From NCBI RefSeq assembly GCF_902459465.1, contig NC_047068.1, positions 20,359,195 to 20,423,194 on the forward strand: 64,000 bases of DNA, written 5' to 3'. A model generated the notes under the pieces. The model made no database searches and was not told the DNA's origin. It saw nothing but the letters and a program-made list of their open reading frames with translations. How positions within the stretch are numbered: the first letter of the stretch is position 1; each line of letters opens with the position of its first letter. Both the position numbers and the translations under genes were made by a program. The stretch is from Asterias rubens (lineage: Eukaryota; Echinodermata; Asteroidea; Forcipulatida; Asteriidae). Positions 60,001 through 64,000 of this stretch are shown in pieces.

Positions 60001-60352
60001 ATATGACTCTTGTGCATATATTTAACGGTTGACTTATGTTCAAATGTTCTGGTAAAGTACATTTAAAAATTGTTGTCGTGAGTTGTCGGTATTTAGTGCG
60101 ACCCGAATGAATGTATGTGTCGCACTTGCAGCACAACGAACAGACGAAGACGAACGAACATGACGAACGAAAGAGTTGGCCACCAACAACTACAATTCTG
60201 AGAGAACAAGGATTTGGCAATAACATGTTTTTGTAAGGGGTAACCACTAACTAGAATCAGGACCTTATTTTCATTTACCTTTATTAGCATTTACCATAAA
60301 AACAAGGCCTAAATAACCTTTTTACTTACTTCGACTTGAGTTTGACCGCCAT
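39040..60352 (-). CDS. TBL3: Transducin beta-like protein 3 / Utp13 homologue (WD40, SSU processome)
   Basis: 23 minus-strand exons: 60352-60330, 56417-56270, 56120-56073, 55661-55584, 55187-55039, 54529-54437, 53602-53449, 52834-52738, 49240-49008, 48315-48174, 48055-47997, 47410-47304, 46645-46507, 45809-45648, 45144-45076, 44661-44591, 44269-44113, 43603-43545, 43099-42996, 42351-42280, 41248-41090, 40282-40183, 39820-39040; 3204 nt, 1067 aa. All are GT..AG and in phase. Residues about 50-640 are WD40 repeats (AFDPTSTLLATGSSDSTIKL, GSQDRTAKLW, SPNDKLLATG) forming tandem propellers in the family. Residues about 660-807 are the Utp13 C-terminal domain (FCKHWNTNSKHCHTAQ, LEGLIPYTE). Utp13/TBL3 belongs to the UTP-B complex of nucleolar 18S pre-rRNA processing. 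Human TBL3 is about 808 aa; here exon 23 adds a 260-residue tail of Asp/Glu/Ser runs and then Lys-rich segments. Confidence 0.97.
40540..40925 (-). repeat. tRNA-headed SINE with ATAATA tail, minus copy
   Basis: On the minus strand: head GTGTTATGGCTGAGCGGTTA, B box GGGTTCGAATCCCC, a body with GTTGGTCCCATGTGCAC, and a 3' part with GTGCGCTATACACATATAAG then an AT-rich simple tail. Intron 21 of TBL3. Confidence 0.7.
41731..41902. repeat. 'cttag' MITE
   Basis: TTCCTGGAGCTGCTTACAAC at the left, GGAGCAGCTTGATTGAAATC at the right, AGCTAAGCACAAC and AGGTTACCAGCC inside. TBL3 intron 20. Confidence 0.7.
41925..42230. repeat. 'aggcctgt' repeat with nested family B MITE
   Basis: The outer repeat (AGGCCTGTATGTTTCG, GGGCGCCAAGGCAATGACCT, then GGCATGGAGGGAATCGCC) is split at 42041-42178 by a palindrome with ends GGTCGATTTCACAAAGAG and CTTTGTGAAATCCACC and ACTAGTCCTA-containing arms. 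A poly-C run follows at 42239-42254. Confidence 0.75.
42488..42874. repeat. TTAA MITE (family A)
   Basis: GACACTGTACACTATTGG at the left and CCAATAGTGTCAACTGCC at the right, TTAA outside. Intron 19 of TBL3. Confidence 0.85.
43957..44095 (-). repeat. Truncated tRNA-derived SINE next to TBL3 exon 17
   Basis: Minus-strand SINE body and B box (GGTTTGAATCCCACCCGAG) without the A-box part of the head. It begins about 18 bp beyond the exon 17 donor (44113), so it follows the splice site almost directly. Confidence 0.75.
45236..45400. repeat. Half copy of TTAA MITE (family D)
   Basis: AGGGTTTATGTACTTTTG, GATAATATTGGTAGAAGTTT and AAGAAACAAGTAAAA match the left arm of 10455-10818. A right-arm fragment is at about 46740-46925. 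Confidence 0.6.
45848..46397. repeat. Composite family A MITE, partly duplicated
   Basis: The left end region GGCACAATTGGTAATTACTC and right end CTACCAACTGTGTCTAATGC enclose two copies of a block with GGGTGTTTT..TTTCATTATTCTCTTGCAA. It looks like two overlapping or recombined copies in TBL3 intron 13. Confidence 0.7.
47473..47664. repeat. Internally deleted family A MITE
   Basis: Both ends are intact (AGGCAGTGGACACTATTGG and its inverse) with TTAA outside, but the middle jumps from GAAAGAAAAATACTCCTTG to TAATAATTATTTTGAGTAAT, leaving about 192 bp. It is in TBL3 intron 11. Confidence 0.85.
48425..48590 (+). repeat. tRNA-derived SINE, plus copy
   Basis: Head TCTGTGGTCTAATGGCAAGA, B box GGGTTCGAATCCC, then TTTTTTTCTACAGGACTC, GAGTATACAGTGC and a GTAAAACCCCAAAATAC tail. 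TBL3 intron 9, antisense to the gene. Confidence 0.8.
49681..51112 (+). mobile_element. Ty3-like retrotransposon gag-protease relic
   Basis: Two overlapping frames (49681-49947 and 49934-51112) give one continuous-looking gag homologue broken by a one-base shift near 49940. The first part has the capsid-like start and a helix-rich region; the second has a basic, Gln/Pro-rich middle and then a retropepsin-type ALIDSGSQIT motif (about residues 210-220 of the second frame). No reverse transcriptase, RNase H, integrase or LTR pair was recognised nearby. It lies in TBL3 intron 8, antisense to the gene. Frame break and missing pol indicate a dead fragment. Confidence 0.8.
51421..51700 (+). mobile_element. 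CR1/L2-like LINE 3' tail fragment
   Basis: The plus-strand translation gives AGDRTFTVTAAMEWNSLPL, matching the conserved 'GDR.F...A...WN.LP' end of CR1/L2-type reverse transcriptase proteins, then a degenerate continuation. No upstream catalytic RT motifs seen; 5'-truncated as usual for LINEs. Confidence 0.72.
52120..52590 (+). mobile_element. CR1/L2-like LINE 3' tail, more complete copy
   Basis: The plus strand encodes, with stops and shifts, LQKTQNSAARLVVQAS, ILKELHWLPKNERIVYKILL, TYKPLSGLAPQYL and, in an open frame ending at 52495, WGDRSFAPAALLLWNSLPPS followed by SISTFKKQLKTHL. This is the standard C-terminal order of CR1/L2-like ORF2 proteins. The 3' end GTGCGCCCTATAAATGTACA then ATTATTATTA fits the family's short-repeat terminus. 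TBL3 intron 8. Confidence 0.88.
54085..54182. repeat. Minisatellite, about six 17-bp units
   Basis: Unit TTTGAGATGACCTTGC with CTAGC, CTCGC and CTCAT variants at the end. TBL3 intron 6. Confidence 0.9.
54189..54376. repeat. TA-flanked MITE (family E), second copy
   Basis: It starts TTGATCCAATTCACCTGCC and ends AAGGGGTCAA with TA on both sides; GCCATACTGGTGGGCAATG and GCGCATTTTAGGC are shared with 19122-19309. TBL3 intron 6. Confidence 0.85.
54784..54925. repeat. ACAAACGA-type microsatellite
   Basis: An (AAACGAAC)n run that decays to AACAAACAAACC and ACCAACCAACC toward the right. Minus-strand frames through it are spurious Cys/Phe/Val-rich repeats. TBL3 intron 5. Confidence 0.93.
55890..56070. 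repeat. Dispersed 'cacggaggg..ccttggtgcc' repeat
   Basis: CTTCACGGAGGGAACAGAGG, CATTGCCTTGGTGCCACTGG and CCATGGTGCCCCGGACGCCC match the family seen at 22692-22864. TBL3 intron 3. Confidence 0.65.
57048..57788. mobile_element. Non-autonomous DNA element with about 115-bp terminal inverted repeats
   Basis: The left arm CCTATCTCTCTCCAGGGGGT..TTTTATGACAATATT..GGGGAGAGC..TTAACTCCAAAATG is mirrored on the right as CATTTTTGAGTTAA..GCTCTCCC..AATATTGTCATAAAA..CCTCCTGGAGAGATATAGG. The middle of about 500 bp has GAGTTGTCTG-type short repeats and no coding frame. It fills part of TBL3 intron 1. Confidence 0.8.
58168..58451. repeat. Palindromic MITE, 'tatggcgccaccac' family, copy 3, interrupted
   Basis: The left half (AAGTTTCC..CCACTTTTTCATTTGATA) and right half (TATCCCTTTTTGTAAAAATT..GGCGCCATACGG) match copies 1 and 2, separated by the SINE at 58268-58385. 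The left arm is more diverged. Confidence 0.85.
58268..58385 (-). repeat. 5'-truncated SINE with 12-bp target duplication
   Basis: On the minus strand it starts at TAGAATTGCAAGGGTCG, has B box GGTTCGAATCCCACCCGAG, and ends GGTAAAAACCAAAATTA. AGACTGAGATAT is present at 58256-58267 and 58386-58397. Confidence 0.88.
59155..59310. repeat. Palindromic segment around 'gtgccatttgccaccgag'
   Basis: GCTGCACGCTGTGACGGG, CCATGG and TTTTGTACACCC on the left are inverted on the right as GGGTGTACAAAACCCATGG and GTCACGAAAGCGTGCAAC. The centre CACCCGAGGCAAAGCCGGG is itself a hairpin. TBL3 intron 1. Confidence 0.7.
59757..60104. mobile_element. hAT-like palindromic MITE with 8-bp duplication
   Basis: A 348-bp insert. 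The left arm CGGTCGCACTAAATACCGAC continues inverted-repeat homology for over 100 bp (CAACTCACGAC, AGAACATTTGAACATAA, AACCGTTAAATAT) with the right arm. GAATGAAT lies at 59749-59756 and 60105-60112. An 8-bp duplication is the hAT hallmark; no transposase is present. It is 225 bp from the TBL3 start exon, in intron 1. Confidence 0.85.
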
Positions 60353-62077
60353 GCTTGCGCTGCAGCGTACGTCCACATGGACTTTAACATGGCCAAAACA
60401 TTACATTCAAATCACATGTGGTAAAGGGTGACCGAAGTTGCCTTCCATATTTGTATCGTTGAGGGAGCTCTACGCCGAAATACAAATCAAATTAAGTAAC
60501 AAAAAACACTTAAATGCAACATTCAAATCAAAAGCAGAAGAGATCTTCCCAATTTTTGTTTAAATGATGTTTAACTATTATGCCGGTATGTGTATGAACA
60601 CGTTTCACAGGGCCGTTTGCAAGTCGCCCTCAAGCGTTATATTTTGTATTTTTGGTAACACCTTTTGATGCATTGTTTCTAGAATTACAGAGCCTATTGA
60701 GTCTGGCTTCCAAAACTTCTATCACTTGTCAATGAATACTTATGTTTGGGTATCAGACTAAAATCACTGTTACTATACGAACAAAATTTTTACCACACAG
60801 GCGGTGTAGGATTCTACTCTACTCATTGACCTCTGTGCTTTCTGCTCTACTCCATATACTACTGTACAAAACCAATGATTGCTAAAACCAACGGAGGGCT
60901 AGATAGGGCGCCCTCTGCCTTGTTAATCATGGATCATTATAATGTGTTTGCAGAATAGGTAGCATGCAGAGTTTTTATGACATAAGTGTCAGAGAATGCT
61001 ATTCAATGCTAAAGCATAGGGCCAGAATCCTACACAATGTTAAAGCAACAGGGGAAGAATCCTACACAGTGCGGATTCGGAGGTCATCTCGCTATTCATA
61101 TTCCGTCGATAGGTGGCAGCATTTACTATGTCCACTAATTTTTTTTCCTCCCATGGAATTTTCAATTATTGTTTTGATGTTTTCTCAAAAACCCTGTAAG
61201 TTATTTGTAAATCTGTGAACTTTAATTTTTTTTCTTTCTAAAGTGTCCAATGGCTTTAAGACATTGTTTGAAAAAAATACTTATGTACGACCAAAGTGGT
61301 CCTGTAGCATGCACTGCGTTGGCTGCCTCCAAGTACCCTGTAAAAATTGACGCGTGTGACAAGGTCCTTGTCACGCACAGTTACCATAATAGTTGTTTTT
61401 TACGAGTATCCAAAATTTCCACTCTTTCAAAAATGAATAAATTATGAGATTTAATAGAAGTATTGAGCCGTGTCAATTGAGCGTGTTTGTGCAACGAGCG
61501 TTTATACCTCTGTCTGAATTAATTAAAAATTAAATAGGAGTCAAAACTTGGCAGGGTTGATATGTACAATACAATCAAGTGATGCACAATGCGTGAATAA
61601 TGAACCCCCATACATGTAGGAGTTTATTTATGTATTTATTTTAACTCTTTGGCAATATACAAGCGGAGGTCAAAGAACAAAAGCCAAAAAAGACATTTAC
61701 TTCCCGTTGTGGTTCAAATATCTTTATATTTTATTTTTATTCTACGGACAATACAATGTGAAAGGCAAAAGTCATAAAAACTGCCATCCAAAAAGATGTT
61801 CCCTCCTAGACCTTGATTGTAAGAAAGGGTGCAAATTTATATATAATATACAACATAGAAATCAAAAATTGTAGCTAAAATCAATACAAAAGATGGCAAG
61901 TAAAAGCATTACACACACGATATATAATTATCAGAACCACCATACTAAAACTAGGGCCCAGTACATACTTGTCAAATATGAGGCAGAACTAGACGAGATG
62001 GAATGGGGGGAGGGGGGATAGTAATATGTTTATTGTTACTTACTTTCAGTGCAATTCAACCTATCGGTTGTCACGCA

Positions 62078-62143
62078 GTTTTTTTTTTCTTTTGCGTGTT
62101 ACGCGAGCAAGTTTTTTTTTTCTTTTGCGTATTACGCGAGCAA
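62078..62143. repeat. Two tandem 33-bp units
   Basis: T-run, CTTTTGCGT and TTACGCGAGCAA are repeated head to tail with one base change (GTGTTACG versus GTATTACG). Too recent or constrained to have drifted. Confidence 0.88.
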
Positions 62144-62332
62144 AAATGTGAACGTGAAAGTCAGAAAATTGTGATTTTAGTATAGGTGAAGTTACCATTT
62201 TTTCACGTCAGGCACGTACGTACAGACGTCACCACGTCAGCATAAAATAAGCCCAAAGTGTTGACGTCACCTAGACAATTTTCTGGTTTTGGCCCGCGCA
62301 ACGTGCAGCTTAACTTCCCCTTATAACGAAAG

Positions 62333-62456
62333 TCTGTGGTTAACAGGTTGACGTTTCGCCCAGTGTGCTTTGACCGGTCTCAATGAGACGATGAAGGCAT
62401 GCACTGAAGACAGTCAGAACACACTGATAGAAACGTCGGTTTGATATAACCACAGA
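62333..62456. repeat. Inverted repeat with GACGTTTC stem
   Basis: TCTGTGGTTAACAGGTTGAC plus GTTTC on the left is inverted on the right, where CTGATAGAAACGTCGG precedes ATAACCACAGA. The right side resembles a hammerhead core (CTGA..GAAAC..GTC) without a stem II, so a ribozyme is not supported. Confidence 0.55.
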
Positions 62457-62675
62457 TTCGTATATAACCACAATAGCTCATATAGACGATGTGAACATTG
62501 CCTTTGTACGTATACAATTAAATGTGTTATTTGCACTTATTCAAGTGCTTGCACACCTGTGTTACTTGTTGATATAGATATATAAACTGCGCCAATAAAG
62601 TATCTAAACACTTACAAATGGTCAGATATATCGGAACCTGAAACAGTATGCCAAAAAATAATTATTCATTTCGAG

Positions 62676-63608
62676 TCACCGTTAATTTCTGCACATTTTG
62701 ACACATCTTGTGTTGCGCTACGATGTTGTTTGGTGGATTTACGGGCACTTGAGTGGCTTAAGGTCGAATTTCAAAAGTTGCAAAAGCCCCTATTCAAGCT
62801 AAATCGTTGTATTGTGACGAGTAAGATCGGCGTTTCTTTTGCTCGCCTTTTATAAATGATGTTTTTTTGGTCGCGTTTTGGATAAATCGGTTGCGATGAA
62901 CATACTCACCAATAATTGTCAGTAACCAAGCAAAGGGGTCAAAGATGGGAGGCATACAACAATGGTAAGACAGGGAAAGGTGTTTCAAGATAACAGGAAA
63001 GATGGCTCAAACGACCAAACAGAAAAGAGGACGGATCGTTGGTTTGATAGAAGCCGGTACGTCGATGTGAGGTAAAAACGTCACCAGCGACGGTCAGTAA
63101 ATGGTGAAATCGCTGCTAAGCTCAGGGAAATGTGGACGACCTGCCAAGGAGTGGCCGTCCGAGGGTGACTTCTGCAGCAGAAGAAAGTGAACAAGTCCAT
63201 AAAGCCTGACACCACTCTTGAGGGATTGCGACGCATCCTGATCGGTAAACGGCAGGGGATTGACCAGGGACAGATCAGAGGTCTCATTGAGAGTATGAGA
63301 AGACGACTCCTTGCCGATCAGGACAATGATGGAGGACACACCAAGAATGGAGGACATTATAACAGCAGTTTTAGAGTTAAAGATACGGCAATTAATTTCA
63401 TGGTCATGTAAACGAAACGAGTTTGTGTCTTTTGTCTTGATTTTGTCTGAGTGTGATGCTTATGTGAGTTCCCTTTTGGAATTGGGGTGAATAGGGGCTT
63501 TTGCAACTTTTGAAATTCGACCTTAAGCCACTCAAGTGTCCATAAATCCACCAAACAACTTCGTAGCGCAACACAAGATGTGTCAAAACGTGCAGAAATT
63601 AACGGTGA
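62676..63608 (+). mobile_element. Degenerate DNA transposon with 121-bp terminal inverted repeats
   Basis: The arms 62676-62796 and 63488-63608 are about 95 percent complementary, starting TCACCGTTAATTTCTGCAC. Inside, the plus strand opens with MAQTTKQKRGRIVGLIEAGT, resembling the first helix-turn-helix of Tc1/mariner-type transposases, then frameshifts. A later open piece has LEGLRRILIGKRQG and ESMRRRLLADQDNDGG. No DDE catalytic domain is left at this length (about 930 bp total), so the copy is non-autonomous. Confidence 0.75.
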
Positions 63609-64000
63609 ATAGAAACGAACAGTTAAGAGTCAGTTCAGGTAAATAATTGACATAGTTGCTCACAGTCAAAAAATGAATTTTTTTATACTTTGTGGGTTGA
63701 AGGGCCTTGGGGTGCAAGTAAACAAAATTGCATTTTCAATTCTATATATAGCCCGTTGCCATGGTTACGGCTCATTTTGTTTTTTGGCCATTTTAGGCCG
63801 ATTTTGGGGTCTGAAAAACTGGTTTTTAGCTCATATTTACAACTCCACCCCACCAAAATGCAAAATTATTTCAAAAAACCTTATATATCACTACAAAGTA
63901 TCATCCTTGGCCTTCCTTGAGAAAAAAAATTATTGCTTTAAATATCACCCTTGTGCTATTTTTGCATCATGCATTACAGTATCTTTTTTGAACTTGCAAA

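Larger units (their letters stand above)
60353..64000. other. Right flank: TBL3 5' region and beyond, no gene assigned
   Basis: TBL3 promoter and any 5' UTR should lie just above 60352, but I see no distinct motif there. Further right are a half MITE near 61170-61258, a 33-bp tandem pair at 62078-62143, an inverted repeat at 62333-62456 and a broken DNA transposon at 62676-63608. Other open frames are short and unconvincing. Confidence 0.6.

Noticed and set aside
62380..62456. Hammerhead ribozyme as in Penelope-like elements
   Set aside because: CTGATAGAAAC and GTC are present but there is no stem II between the two core boxes.
1..64000. CRISPR arrays, operons or prokaryotic elements
   Set aside because: No evenly spaced repeats with unique spacers, and all real genes are spliced; the window is eukaryotic nuclear DNA.

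Overview
The window is a stretch of AT-rich metazoan nuclear DNA. It has three multi-exon protein genes with canonical GT..AG introns, and almost everything else is introns and spacers packed with short transposable elements. Gene content, tRNA-derived SINEs and very abundant palindromic MITEs (ends AGGCAGTGGACACTATTGG, 'cttag' elements) suggest an echinoderm, most likely a sea star. That placement is inference; no mitochondrial or rRNA marker is present.

Layout. (1) 1-10906: repeat-rich left flank, no gene I can name. (2) 10907-24526, minus strand: a complete 6-exon KCTD2/5/17-type BTB adaptor gene (230 aa). (3) 24527-27050: a 2.5-kb divergent spacer that must hold both promoters. (4) 27051-35220, plus strand: a complete 9-exon mitochondrial carrier gene of the UCP4/SLC25A27 type (352 aa). 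(5) 35221-39039: a convergent spacer full of SINEs and MITEs. (6) 39040-60352, minus strand: a complete 23-exon TBL3/Utp13 gene (1067 aa), a WD40 protein of the small-subunit processome. It has a long acidic-then-basic C-terminal tail in one last exon that vertebrate TBL3 lacks. (7) 60353-64000: right flank with a broken DNA transposon. All exon junctions were worked out by hand; reading phase is kept across every intron and the summed coding lengths divide by three.

The genes do not form a pathway: KCTD5-like proteins are Cullin-3 substrate adaptors, UCP4 is an inner-membrane carrier, and TBL3 acts in nucleolar pre-rRNA processing. KCTD5 and TBL3 are, from general knowledge, both on human 16p13.3, so their proximity here may be old linkage.

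The most informative non-coding material is the transposon record: palindromic MITEs flanked by TTAA, a fold-back element with a 9-bp duplication, another with an 8-bp (hAT-like) duplication, a TA-flanked MITE inside a SINE, a SINE with a 12-bp duplication inside a MITE, and one MITE interrupted by two others. A Ty3-like gag-protease relic and two CR1-like LINE tails lie in one TBL3 intron. I found no convincing new biological system; the best candidates for follow-up are the TBL3 tail, the alternative C-terminus of the KCTD protein, and the nested MITE families.
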